Below are positions 36,366 through 44,539 of a DNA stretch of 64,000 bases, in pieces. The stretch comes from Vibrio vulnificus NBRC 15645 = ATCC 27562 (GTDB lineage Bacteria; Pseudomonadota; Gammaproteobacteria; Enterobacterales; Vibrionaceae). How positions within the stretch are numbered: position 1 is the first letter of the stretch; every line of letters begins with the position of its first letter. Under the pieces are notes generated by a model, which was not told the origin of the DNA, searched no databases, and saw only the letters and a list, made by a program, of their open reading frames with translations. The position numbers and the translations under genes are program-made. The DNA lies in the NCBI RefSeq assembly GCF_002224265.1, contig NZ_CP012882.1:1674001-1738000 (forward strand), read 5' to 3'.

Positions 36366-36456
36366 ACACTCTCTCCAACTTCTATTAGTACGCTACAATG
36401 CGATGAGATAGGCTTTATGGCCTAGAGCACAAGATTCACCCCAAATGGACATCGCG

Positions 36457-37056
36457 ATGAACACACTTTTCGTCACATCACTGGCCCTTTTCTTTTCCAC
36501 GGTTACCATGGCGGTTCCTCTCGACTACTATCAAATTCTGAATCATCTCGATAACTACGGCAATCTGGATTTGCGTAATAAGCCTTACAGCTCACTTCCA
36601 GATGGCCTAACGGTCAAAGGCAATCTCAATATTGGTAGCACCACAATAAAGAACTTGCCGAAAGATCTCTCAATCGAAGGCAGTCTAGAGGCAAGTAACA
36701 GTCAACTCGCAATGGTCTATCCAGGCACCTCCATCAAAGGGTACGCCAACCTATTGGGGTCTCAAATTAAAAACTGGCCCGCTGGCATCACGCTTGGGGG
36801 ATATTTGAATCTCACCGATACGCCGTTAGAAAAGCTGCCATTTGGCTTACGTGTGAAAGGAGACTTGAGTGTCATTCGCACCCCCATCAAAGCTCTGCCT
36901 GAGAATCTGGTAGTGGAAGGCAATTTATACATAGGCGGCTCTGCACTGACAGAATTCCCAGACAAAATGACCGTCAAAGGCCATATTTTCCTCGGAGGAA
37001 ATCGTATCAGCAAGTGGCCAAGTGAACTTGACTTAGGGGGCGCGGTGGCGAGATAA
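36457..37056 (+). CDS. secreted leucine-rich-repeat-like protein
   Basis: The 199-residue protein has a signal peptide (MNTLFVTSLALFFSTVTMA; start at 36457, although an ATG at 36445 is in frame). Almost the whole mature chain consists of about eight repeats of roughly 20 residues of the form LPxGLxVxGxLxIxxTxIxx, e.g. LPDGLTVKGNLNIGSTTIKN and LPFGLRVKGDLSVIRTPIKA. This predicts a solenoid. No catalytic domain is present. It may bind a protein or surface partner in the periplasm or outside. Similar solitary repeat proteins occur in other marine bacteria; I cannot name a function. Confidence 0.8.
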   Translation: MNTLFVTSLALFFSTVTMAVPLDYYQILNHLDNYGNLDLRNKPYSSLPDGLTVKGNLNIGSTTIKNLPKDLSIEGSLEASNSQLAMVYPGTSIKGYANLLGSQIKNWPAGITLGGYLNLTDTPLEKLPFGLRVKGDLSVIRTPIKALPENLVVEGNLYIGGSALTEFPDKMTVKGHIFLGGNRISKWPSELDLGGAVAR

Positions 37057-37093
37057 AGCCACGTGCTTTCCCTCTTTGACATCCCGTTGATAG

Positions 37094-37134
37094 ACAAAAG
37101 CCAGCAGTGTGAAGTGATGCTGGCTTTTGTTTTA
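37094..37134. terminator. bidirectional terminator with 13-bp perfect stem
   Basis: ACAAAAGCCAGCA pairs exactly with TGCTGGCTTTTGT around an 11-base loop, followed by TTTA. It lies between convergent genes. Confidence 0.8.
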
Positions 37135-37144
37135 GGCGCTTATG

Positions 37145-38248
37145 CTACTTGTTATTACAAGGGTTAGCATAACTCGCCACTAAGTACTTCTGCGCGCCTT
37201 CAGGCAGCTGCAGAAGCTTCTCTGTAAGCGAAGCTCGCACCGCGTCGGTAATCGAGTCATCTTCCAAACCTGCCGCCAACTTATTGATGGGGAATAGATG
37301 GTAATGTTCATGTATCTGACGGTCGATCTCTTCGGCTAATGCTTCTGGTGTAGCAAAGTCATCCACGATGACATCACCAAAGGCCACTTGAACACGCCCT
37401 TTGTATCCAACGATGCCCTGAATTATGCTTTCGATGTCTTCAAACTCACCTTTTTCATAACGGCCATTGGTCGCCTTTTCGTACAGCTCTCTCGCTTTTG
37501 CGATATCGCAGGGATCGTTCTCATAAGAAATCGACACTGGCACAATTCTCAATGACTTCATGTATTCAGCAAAATCGATTTTCTGCTTGCGCCCTTCGAC
37601 ATGAAACATTTTCAAAATCGCAGGATCGGTGAAATCATTACCATCCTTCGCTCGGCCCTCTTTTTGTGCAATCCAAATGGAATTGCCCGTATCAAGGGAA
37701 TGCTTGATATAAGACGACAACTGACCCAGCACTTTCATCATTTCGCGTGGCGCTTTGACGGAACGTTTGACAATAAAACTCTTGTTCAGCTTCATCAGCT
37801 CAGTGGCACAAGGCTTTTTCAGTAGGTTGTCACCAATCGCAATGCGCACCGTTTTATGGCCATGCTTAAACAAACCATAGTTCACCAAAGCAGGGTCCAT
37901 CGCAATGTCACGGTGGTTGCAGATAAACAAATAGGCGCTGTCTTTATCCAGCTTTTCTAACCCGGTGTAATTCACGCCATCAGTGGTTGTCTTCAGCGTC
38001 TGTTCTAGATACTTCTTTACAACTAACTGTATTGCTTCAACGGAATCAAGCTTGTTCCATTTTCTTTTCAGATAGAACTTCAGAAATGGCGCCACTAAAC
38101 CTCTAAACCAAGACGAACTATTGGCATAGCGGTGCTGCAAAATAGCGCTAATGAATTCATCATCTTGCACTAAACGGTCGAGTGCTGCAGAAATCTCTTC
38201 GTCGTTATAAGGACGAATTTCTAAATATGGGTCAATGTTGTCTGTCAT
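37145..38248 (-). CDS. PlsC-like lysophospholipid/glycerol-phosphate acyltransferase
   Basis: The 367-residue protein starts at the ATG at 38248 (MTDNIDPYLEI); the longer frame begins with a GTG and has no ribosome-binding site. The acyltransferase motif is present as FICNHRDIAMDPALV, with an H-x5-D spacing instead of the usual H-x4-D. FIVKRSVKAPREMM, WIAQKEGRAKDG and VPVSISYENDP correspond to motifs II-IV. It should transfer acyl groups to glycerol-phosphate or lysophosphatidate at the inner membrane. It stands alone, with its own promoter upstream. Confidence 0.83.
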   Translation of the reverse strand: MTDNIDPYLEIRPYNDEEISAALDRLVQDDEFISAILQHRYANSSSWFRGLVAPFLKFYLKRKWNKLDSVEAIQLVVKKYLEQTLKTTTDGVNYTGLEKLDKDSAYLFICNHRDIAMDPALVNYGLFKHGHKTVRIAIGDNLLKKPCATELMKLNKSFIVKRSVKAPREMMKVLGQLSSYIKHSLDTGNSIWIAQKEGRAKDGNDFTDPAILKMFHVEGRKQKIDFAEYMKSLRIVPVSISYENDPCDIAKARELYEKATNGRYEKGEFEDIESIIQGIVGYKGRVQVAFGDVIVDDFATPEALAEEIDRQIHEHYHLFPINKLAAGLEDDSITDAVRASLTEKLLQLPEGAQKYLVASYANPCNNK

Positions 38249-38452
38249 TATTCTTGTCGTATTAAAAAAAACTGGCACATTCTACGCATTGTTGGCAACG
38301 CTCGCAGCTACCTTAGCCGTTGTTTCTCTAAGGTCATACCAGTCAACTCACAAATATGACAAATAGTGCCTTAGTTCGTTCCCTGTTTTTTGAGGTTGGC
38401 ATTTCTCACGCTAAAAGGTAACCTTAGCGCCCCATGATTTGAGGTACCCAAC

Positions 38453-39058
38453 ATGAACTACGCCATTGAATTTAAACGTGAGTCTTTCAGCCATTTAACT
38501 GCGATGGCAAGAAAGCGTTCATTGAAGCACAAGTGGTTGCTTGTACGTTCAGGATTGGCGCTCATTAAAATGGGAAAACAAGAGTTTTGCCTGCAACCGA
38601 ACCAGTCATTTTGGATTCCACAAAACAGCTTGTGTTCCATCTCTCTGTTTCCGGGTACACAGCTCGATACTCTGGATATTTCTGTAAGAGTTCGAGAAAC
38701 GTTTCCGTACAGCGCTGGATACGTCACGCTCTCGGCTTTATCTTCAGCAATTTTTAACAAACTGGCTGAGATTGCTCCTCGCTCAGAAGAACAACTTGAA
38801 CTGCTCGCGGTACTCAAACGTGAAGCGACACAAATCCGTCCTCTGTTCGAAGCATCTAAACTGTGTAAACAGTTGAGTCGTTGGTCCCCTCAGTCACATG
38901 AGCTTGATAAAGAGTGGCATATGGCACTACTGGTTCGCGAGGCACAAAAGCGCATGCTTTCCGGTGGAAAAAAAGAACAAGTGGTCAGCGAACTGTTTAG
39001 CGGCGATGAACAACAATGCAACGTGATCTGCAAGATGTTATTAGGCAAGACGTTGTAA
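38453..39058 (+). CDS. AraC-like regulator: cupin domain with shortened DNA-binding domain
   Basis: In the 201-residue protein the first 100 residues look like the cupin sensor of AraC regulators (LVRSGLALIKMGKQEF, then FWIPQNSLCSISLFPGT). The C-terminus (LVREAQKRMLSGGKKEQVVS to KMLLGKTL) resembles only the second helix-turn-helix of AraC proteins. The first appears missing or degenerate, since the linker carries no recognisable HTH. It may therefore not bind DNA alone, or may act as a modulator. It is a single gene with a perfect inverted-repeat terminator. Confidence 0.65.
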   Translation: MNYAIEFKRESFSHLTAMARKRSLKHKWLLVRSGLALIKMGKQEFCLQPNQSFWIPQNSLCSISLFPGTQLDTLDISVRVRETFPYSAGYVTLSALSSAIFNKLAEIAPRSEEQLELLAVLKREATQIRPLFEASKLCKQLSRWSPQSHELDKEWHMALLVREAQKRMLSGGKKEQVVSELFSGDEQQCNVICKMLLGKTL

Positions 39059-39102
39059 AAGAAGTGGAACGCTCCTCTGCGAGGAAAACCACCGCCACAC
39101 TC

Positions 39103-39149
39103 AATCTCAATAAAAACGCCAGCAGTTTGCTGGCGTTTTTATTGAGATT
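39103..39149. terminator. 22-bp perfect inverted-repeat terminator
   Basis: The left arm (39103-39124, starting AATCTCAATAAAAACGCC) is exactly complementary to the right arm (39128-39149) around the loop GTT. The arms are A/T-rich outside and GC-rich at the tip, as expected for a bidirectional terminator between convergent genes. Confidence 0.85.
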
Positions 39150-39175
39150 CTTACAAAGAGCTTCTGTTGTTGAGA

Positions 39176-39661
39176 TTAGAAAGGCACTTCTATTTGCATC
39201 ATCACGTCGGCTTCAGAAGTTTCATGCCAGCGATAATCAAAGCGCATTCTCGGTTCACCGGATTTTTTATCGCCCAAGCCAATGCTGAACATTAAACCAT
39301 GACTTCGTAGCCACTCTTCGGTTGTCATACTCGCCACTTGGTTTTCATACTCTTCCGGCAACCAGAAACCCAGACCAAAATGCTTATCAGAGAGGTTTTG
39401 CGTCAAGACCGGGTTATCTTTTGGCTTTAACGCCCATTCACCCCAGTAATCTTCTTGTGTTTCTTGCTTGTCATCATTAAGCCAAACCATCGCATTGTTT
39501 TTCAAGAAATTGATTTTATCTTCGAGTGACGTGCAAATTTCCATGGCACTGTCTTGCAGCATAATTGAACGCTCTTCCAGCAATGCACAAGACGCTGCTG
39601 CTTGCTTGGCAAACAACATCGATACAATGCAACATAGGAACGTTCTTTTTAGCATACTCAT
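39176..39661 (-). CDS. secreted protein of unknown function
   Basis: The 161-residue protein has a signal peptide (TFLCCIVSMLFAKQAAA, probably cleaved before SCALLEE). A Met at residue 3 may be the true start. The mature part has several Trp/Glu-rich stretches (YWGEWALKPKDNPVLTQ, HFGLGFWLPEEYENQVASM) and ends in a beta-rich stretch (MRFDYRWHETSEADVMMQI). Its shape, a small exported beta protein, suggests a periplasmic or surface role, but I recognise no family. It follows the NadD-like gene by 14 bases and may be co-transcribed with it. Confidence 0.78.
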   Translation of the reverse strand: MSMLKRTFLCCIVSMLFAKQAAASCALLEERSIMLQDSAMEICTSLEDKINFLKNNAMVWLNDDKQETQEDYWGEWALKPKDNPVLTQNLSDKHFGLGFWLPEEYENQVASMTTEEWLRSHGLMFSIGLGDKKSGEPRMRFDYRWHETSEADVMMQIEVPF

Positions 39662-39675
39662 CAGACCTCTCTAAA

Positions 39676-40200
39676 CTACGGAATTGTCTTATATAACTGC
39701 CGTTCTATCAATAATTTTCTTACGGATGGTGTGGTTAATTCCGCCAAATCGTCCCCACAATCGATCGCATGACGTATATCTGTACTTCTAATCTGCACTT
39801 TTTCCGGACAAGCCATAACCGCCCATTTCTGAGTGATCTCTTCCGCTTGATAAAAATTGGCGAACTTGAAAAAGTTATCAGGGCCAATCACAAAGGTTAT
39901 ATCGGCCTCGGGGTAGATTTCTTGAATTCGTGTTAGCAAGGCGTACGTCGTGACACTTTCACCTGGCTGGTATAACTCTTGCTCAATGTTGGAACGCTTC
40001 GCTGTCGACAGCGTGAGATCTTGGATAAATGCGTCCAGAAGCTCACAACGAACTGCGTAGTCAAGCATCTCTTTGCCCCATGCATGTGCAATGGAAGGTT
40101 CAAGAAGAACCAAATCAAAGTGGGAAAGTGATTCAATCACACTCAGGTGACCAAGGCTAGGAGGATTAAAAGCACTGCCAAAGACGGCGATTTTCAACAT
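39676..40200 (-). CDS. nicotinate/nicotinamide-nucleotide adenylyltransferase-like protein (NadD-like)
   Basis: The 174-residue protein of the nucleotidyltransferase fold has the N-terminal GSAFNPPSLGHLSVI (GxFxPxHxGH), with the Thr/His pair altered to Ser. It also has FVIGPDNFFKFANF and a C-terminal RSTDIRHAI (SxTxIR motif). It would adenylate NaMN or NMN to the dinucleotide in NAD synthesis. A canonical nadD usually lies elsewhere in vibrios, so this is probably a second copy. It is divergent from nadE, which supports a role in NAD supply. Confidence 0.8.
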   Translation of the reverse strand: MLKIAVFGSAFNPPSLGHLSVIESLSHFDLVLLEPSIAHAWGKEMLDYAVRCELLDAFIQDLTLSTAKRSNIEQELYQPGESVTTYALLTRIQEIYPEADITFVIGPDNFFKFANFYQAEEITQKWAVMACPEKVQIRSTDIRHAIDCGDDLAELTTPSVRKLLIERQLYKTIP

Positions 40201-40348
40201 AAACGGTATTTACTCGGGTTAGAGAGTTTTCTAATAAAACGAATCGGGTATGATACTACCAGTCATAGTTATTTTGTAATACTAGCCTTGATATTTGTGC
40301 CTTTGTCGCCACTTAGGCTAGTTTAGCTTGCAGGAAAAGGAACCCTAA

Positions 40349-41179
40349 ATGGAACAACTCATCCGCGATGAAATGCGTGTGCTTCCAGCCATTGATCCGC
40401 ATTTCGAAATTGAGCGTCGTGTCGCTTTCATCAAAAAGAAGCTGGTTGAATCTGGTTGTAAATCGCTTGTCCTTGGTATCAGCGGTGGCGTCGATTCAAC
40501 CACTTGTGGCCGTCTCGCTCAGGTTGCTGTGGATCAACTCAACCAAGAATCAAACAGCAATGACTATCAGTTTGTCGCAGTGCGTTTGCCCTATGGCGAA
40601 CAAAAAGACGAAGACGAAGCGCAACTTGCTCTATCGTTTATCCAACCAACGCATTCTGTTTCCGTCAACATTAAAGCCGGTGTCGATGGCTTACATGCAG
40701 CTTCTCATGTTGCGTTAGAGGGGACTGGTCTTATCCCACAAGACGCAGCCAAAGTCGACTTCGTTAAAGGTAACGTCAAAGCACGCGCTCGCATGGTGGC
40801 TCAGTATGAAATTGCTGGTTATGTGGGTGGCCTGGTACTCGGTACCGACCATTCTGCAGAAAACATCACGGGTTTTTACACTAAGTTCGGTGACGGGGCT
40901 TGTGACTTAGCTCCACTGTTTGGTTTGAGTAAACGTCAGGTTCGTCTTGTCGCAGAAACACTTGGAGCACCGGAACTTTTGGTTAAAAAGGTACCAACGG
41001 CAGACCTAGAAGAGCTGGCACCACAAAAAGCCGATGAAGATGCGCTTAATCTGACCTACGAACAGATTGATGATTTCTTGGAAGGCAAACCCGTCTCTGA
41101 AGCCGTCAGTGCACGTCTAGTGAGTATTTACAAAGCCACGCAACACAAACGCCAACCTATTCCTACTATCTACGATTAA
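40349..41179 (+). CDS. nadE: NH3-dependent NAD(+) synthetase
   Basis: The 276-residue ammonia-dependent enzyme converts deamido-NAD to NAD. The ATP-pyrophosphatase P-loop is [11 protein letters not shown], and the C-terminal family region [20 protein letters not shown] is complete. The length fits the E. coli NadE type without a glutaminase domain. It has a ribosome-binding site (AAAAGGAACC), a strong terminator and a divergent NadD-like gene. Confidence 0.95.
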   Translation: MEQLIRDEMRVLPAIDPHFEIERRVAFIKKKLVESGCKSLVLGISGGVDSTTCGRLAQVAVDQLNQESNSNDYQFVAVRLPYGEQKDEDEAQLALSFIQPTHSVSVNIKAGVDGLHAASHVALEGTGLIPQDAAKVDFVKGNVKARARMVAQYEIAGYVGGLVLGTDHSAENITGFYTKFGDGACDLAPLFGLSKRQVRLVAETLGAPELLVKKVPTADLEELAPQKADEDALNLTYEQIDDFLEGKPVSEAVSARLVSIYKATQHKRQPIPTIYD

Positions 41180-41235
41180 TCGAGTTTAGGATTGACCAAG
41201 CTCAATGAGAAATGAGCTCTGAAATCGAGATAAAA

Positions 41236-41267
41236 CAATGACCTCGCTTTAAGCGAGGTCATTGTTT
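41236..41267. terminator. bidirectional terminator after nadE
   Basis: Stem CAATGACCTCGCTT / AAGCGAGGTCATTG with almost no loop, followed by TTTCTG. It lies between convergent genes. Confidence 0.8.
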
Positions 41268-41291
41268 CTGACTTACTTAATCTAAGCGTCG

Positions 41292-43112
41292 CTACAGAGA
41301 TTGAAAACGAACATCCGTTAGAGGCACGCAACAACATGCTAGCGCTTTGCCCTCGCGTTTCTCTTGCTCAGTCAACGCAGGAACCTCAGGCTGATGCACT
41401 TGCCCACTGATGACGTTCACCTTGCACGCCCCACAAAAACCGGCTCGACAGCTATGCGCGATCGTCAAACCATGATTTTCAACGTGTTCCAGTAAGGTTT
41501 GCTGATTATCAGCCGTAAACGTCTCACCATTAAATTCCAGCTCAACCGTTTTGCGCTCACTGTTAGGCGACGTCGAAACACCAAACGCTTCTTGATGATA
41601 ATGGCTTTCAGGCAGCCCTTTTTTCAGCAATAGATTCTTCGCTTTTTGCATAAAGCCATCGGGGCCGCACACAAAAACCTGACGAGATTCCACCTCCTTG
41701 ATCTGTTTAAGATGCGATAAACTCAAGCGCCCTTTGAGACCAAACCAATCGATCGGTGCTTGAGTGAGCGAGATTTTAACCGTGAGCCCAGGATAGCGTG
41801 ATTTCAGCGCATCAAGCTCCTCTTTACAGGGGATATCTTCAACGGAACGACATTGGTGATAGAACACCACATCCTCAACAAGATCATGATCCGCAAGATA
41901 GCGTAACATCGACAACATTGGCGTTACGCCGCTACCCGCGGAGAGCAGCAGCAAAGGTTGATGTTTGTTCTCTTGAATATGGAACTGCCCTTGTGGGGAT
42001 TGTGCAAACAGCTCATCACCTACCTCAAGATGATCAATCAGCCAATTTGACACTCGTCCACCGTCAATACGTTTGACGGAAATGGCGTACCTTCCTGGCC
42101 GAGAAGGGCTCGACGATAAGGTATAACGACGTGAGACGGTATCACCATCAACGGTGATTTCTACTGGCAAATGCTGCCCTGGCAAATACGCAGGTAGCTG
42201 CCCGTGTTCTGGTTCGAGCCAAAACGTGACGAAATCCCGTGCAATGGTCTCTTTTTCGACGCAGGCAAGGCGAATGTCGTGACAAGCACTGTCCGGATAG
42301 ACTTCTTTCCCTTTCACTTCCAACACCTCAACTCGGTCTCCCACTTGGATCATCCCTTCGTTCAGTGCCACTAAATTTTGTCCGAAAAAGACGCCACCTT
42401 GCTCATTGGCGCGAAACGTCAATAGGGTGTTCAGTGGTTCTTTATTGGCGCGAAACTGCCCTTTCTCTACATCGACCGTGGTGAGAATACAGCGCTCACA
42501 GGGCTTCACCGCTTCAAATATCACCTCACCAATGCGAATTTTTTTCCATCCATCTTCGGCAAATGCTTCGCAGTTGCTCACCACTAGGTTGGTGCGAAAC
42601 TGATCCATCGAATGCGTTTCCGGGCTGCGTCGATTGAGTTCTTTTAGTGACGCATCGCTAATGACTAACAGTGGGTAACCATCCGCAAAACTGACATTGT
42701 GTCCGAGCTTCTCACGGACTCGATTCGATTGCTCCCCAGAGAACAGCAGCTCAACGCGGATCCCCAGGATATCGCTAAACCAATCGTCCGCTTCATCAGT
42801 AGTGGTGTAAGCGGTGAAATTGTCTTTCCACACTTGCGCCGGTGTTTCTTGTCGCTTGAAGTCTTGATACTTCAGCATCAGGGCGGGTTTGTCTGGGTAC
42901 GTAAAAACAATCCCATCAGCAACCAAAGCGGAGCGTATCGTCACCATTTGAGGATATTTACGCGCAGTGACCATGTCACCTAGCGCGGTCGCGACCATAA
43001 ATCGGCGATCGAAAGCAAGCCCTTGTTTTTCTACCCAAGCGGACGTTAAAGCGATTCCTCCAACGGATTTCACTGGATAAACATTAATCTGTTGTAATGT
43101 GGCTGACGACAT
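41292..43112 (-). CDS. MOSC-domain / FAD-NAD reductase / 2Fe-2S ferredoxin fusion protein (YcbX-like N-terminus)
   Basis: The 606-residue protein starts at the ATG at 43112 (MSSATLQQINVYPVKSVGG, the MOSC N-terminal motif); 54 more open codons upstream look non-coding. Domains in order: MOSC N and MOSC (1-270, with the conserved Cys in EAVKPCERCILTTVD), a ferredoxin-reductase FAD/NAD module (about 280-510, RYTLSSSPSRPG and SAGSGVTPMLSML), and a C-terminal [2Fe-2S] domain (CRAGFCGACKVNVISG, then ALACCC). It may reduce N-hydroxylated or Moco-dependent substrates like YcbX/YiiM, with its own electron chain. Confidence 0.85.
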   Translation of the reverse strand: MSSATLQQINVYPVKSVGGIALTSAWVEKQGLAFDRRFMVATALGDMVTARKYPQMVTIRSALVADGIVFTYPDKPALMLKYQDFKRQETPAQVWKDNFTAYTTTDEADDWFSDILGIRVELLFSGEQSNRVREKLGHNVSFADGYPLLVISDASLKELNRRSPETHSMDQFRTNLVVSNCEAFAEDGWKKIRIGEVIFEAVKPCERCILTTVDVEKGQFRANKEPLNTLLTFRANEQGGVFFGQNLVALNEGMIQVGDRVEVLEVKGKEVYPDSACHDIRLACVEKETIARDFVTFWLEPEHGQLPAYLPGQHLPVEITVDGDTVSRRYTLSSSPSRPGRYAISVKRIDGGRVSNWLIDHLEVGDELFAQSPQGQFHIQENKHQPLLLLSAGSGVTPMLSMLRYLADHDLVEDVVFYHQCRSVEDIPCKEELDALKSRYPGLTVKISLTQAPIDWFGLKGRLSLSHLKQIKEVESRQVFVCGPDGFMQKAKNLLLKKGLPESHYHQEAFGVSTSPNSERKTVELEFNGETFTADNQQTLLEHVENHGLTIAHSCRAGFCGACKVNVISGQVHQPEVPALTEQEKREGKALACCCVPLTDVRFQSL

Positions 43113-43315
43113 GAACGCTTCCTTGATGATTATTATTAGTGATTTGCCATGATAGTCGTTTGAAAGCACAGAGAAAACCTGAACCTCACTATTCTCACCA
43201 TTTCTCAGATAGCAACAAAACTGAGCCTTTAAGAGCAAAAATACAGCGCCTCGAGAGCGAAGCGGAAAAAGCAAGTGAAATAGACAGCACTTTCCTATAT
43301 CATCCTGTCGCCTAA

Positions 43316-43331
43316 ACGGAAGCGTTTGCTT
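43316..43331 (+). promoter_or_regulatory. PurR-like operator in front of pyrC
   Basis: ACGGAAGCGTTTGCTT matches the PurR consensus ACGCAAACGTTTGCGT at 13 of 16 positions. It lies about 50 bases before the pyrC start codon, a position like that in E. coli, where PurR represses pyrC. Confidence 0.55.
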
Positions 43332-43380
43332 TCTCTTGTTTAGGCTCCTTTTGGATTTTTTTTCTATGGTGGGAGCAACA

Positions 43381-44409
43381 ATGACAACACTTACTATTAC
43401 TCGTCCTGATGATTGGCACGTACACTTGCGCGATGGCGAAGTTTTGGCAGATACCGTTCGCGATATCAGCCGTTACAATGGCCGCGCACTCATCATGCCA
43501 AACACTGTCCCACCCGTCACCACGACTGAAATGGCGCTTGCCTACCGCGATCGCATTCAAGCACATAACCAAACGGAACAATTTTCTCCGCTTATGTCAC
43601 TGTATTTGACTGACAACACCACAGCGGATGAAGTACGCAAAGCCAAGGCCAGTGGTGCTGTAGTCGCAGCAAAACTGTACCCAGCGGGTGCAACAACTAA
43701 CTCCGACTCTGGCGTGACGGATGTGAAGAAAATTTATCCTGTCCTTCAAGCCATGCAAGAAGTGGGCATGTTGTTGCTGGTACACGGAGAAGTGACCACG
43801 CACGATGTGGACATCTTTGATCGCGAGAAAACCTTTTTAGACAATGTTTTGACGCCGATTGTTCAAGACTTCCCTGATTTGAAAATTGTCCTCGAACACA
43901 TCACCACCTCAGATGCGGTTGTGTTTGTGAAAAATGCCAATGAAAACGTTGCAGCAACCATTACCGCTCATCACCTGTTGTACAACCGCAATCACATGTT
44001 AGTGGGCGGCATCAAGCCCCACTTCTACTGCTTGCCAATTCTTAAGCGCAACACCCACCAGCTTGCGTTGATCTCTGCTGCGACGAGTGGCAACAAGAAG
44101 TTCTTTTTGGGCACAGACTCTGCGCCACACGCCAAAGGCGCAAAAGAATCCGCTTGTGGTTGCGCGGGCTCTTACACGGCTCACGCCGCTGTGGAACTGT
44201 ATGCAGAAGTGTTTGAGCAAGCGGGCAAGTTGGAAAATCTCGAAGCGTTTGCCAGCCATAACGGCCCAGATTTTTACGGCTTGCCTCGTAACCAAGACAC
44301 GATCACGTTGGTAAAAGACGCATGGCCTGTTCCTGCTTCAATGCCATTTGGTGGTGATATTGTGGTGCCAATTCGCGCTGGTGAAAGCATGGAGTGGAAG
44401 GTTAAGTAA
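43381..44409 (+). CDS. pyrC: dihydroorotase
   Basis: The 342-residue amidohydrolase of pyrimidine synthesis converts carbamoyl aspartate to dihydroorotate. Metal ligands are visible in [13 protein letters not shown] (HxH), the carbamylated Lys region [18 protein letters not shown], and [16 protein letters not shown]. The start is the ATG at 43381 behind GGTGGGAGC. A hairpin (43310-43345) with a T8 run 10 bases on, together with the PurR-like box, points to leader-level and operator control. The product should be a cytoplasmic zinc dimer. Confidence 0.95.
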   Translation: MTTLTITRPDDWHVHLRDGEVLADTVRDISRYNGRALIMPNTVPPVTTTEMALAYRDRIQAHNQTEQFSPLMSLYLTDNTTADEVRKAKASGAVVAAKLYPAGATTNSDSGVTDVKKIYPVLQAMQEVGMLLLVHGEVTTHDVDIFDREKTFLDNVLTPIVQDFPDLKIVLEHITTSDAVVFVKNANENVAATITAHHLLYNRNHMLVGGIKPHFYCLPILKRNTHQLALISAATSGNKKFFLGTDSAPHAKGAKESACGCAGSYTAHAAVELYAEVFEQAGKLENLEAFASHNGPDFYGLPRNQDTITLVKDAWPVPASMPFGGDIVVPIRAGESMEWKVK

Positions 44410-44441
44410 CCCTAAATCGCCTTGTTGTGAAAGCAAATAAC

Positions 44442-44472
44442 AAAATGCCGCTGAAAACAGCGGCATTTTTTC
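44442..44472 (+). terminator. terminator of pyrC
   Basis: Stem AAAATGCCGCTG / CAGCGGCATTTT with an AAAA loop, followed by T-rich sequence. Confidence 0.88.
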
Positions 44473-44539
44473 TAAGTTTTGCCATTCGTCATCTAAGCTA
44501 AATGGAGACTTATGATAGTTAATTGATAAATGGCCGCTT

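Noticed and set aside
41292..43274. Longer start for the MOSC fusion
   Set aside because: The extra 54 codons look non-coding, while the MOSC motif begins right after the ATG at 43112.
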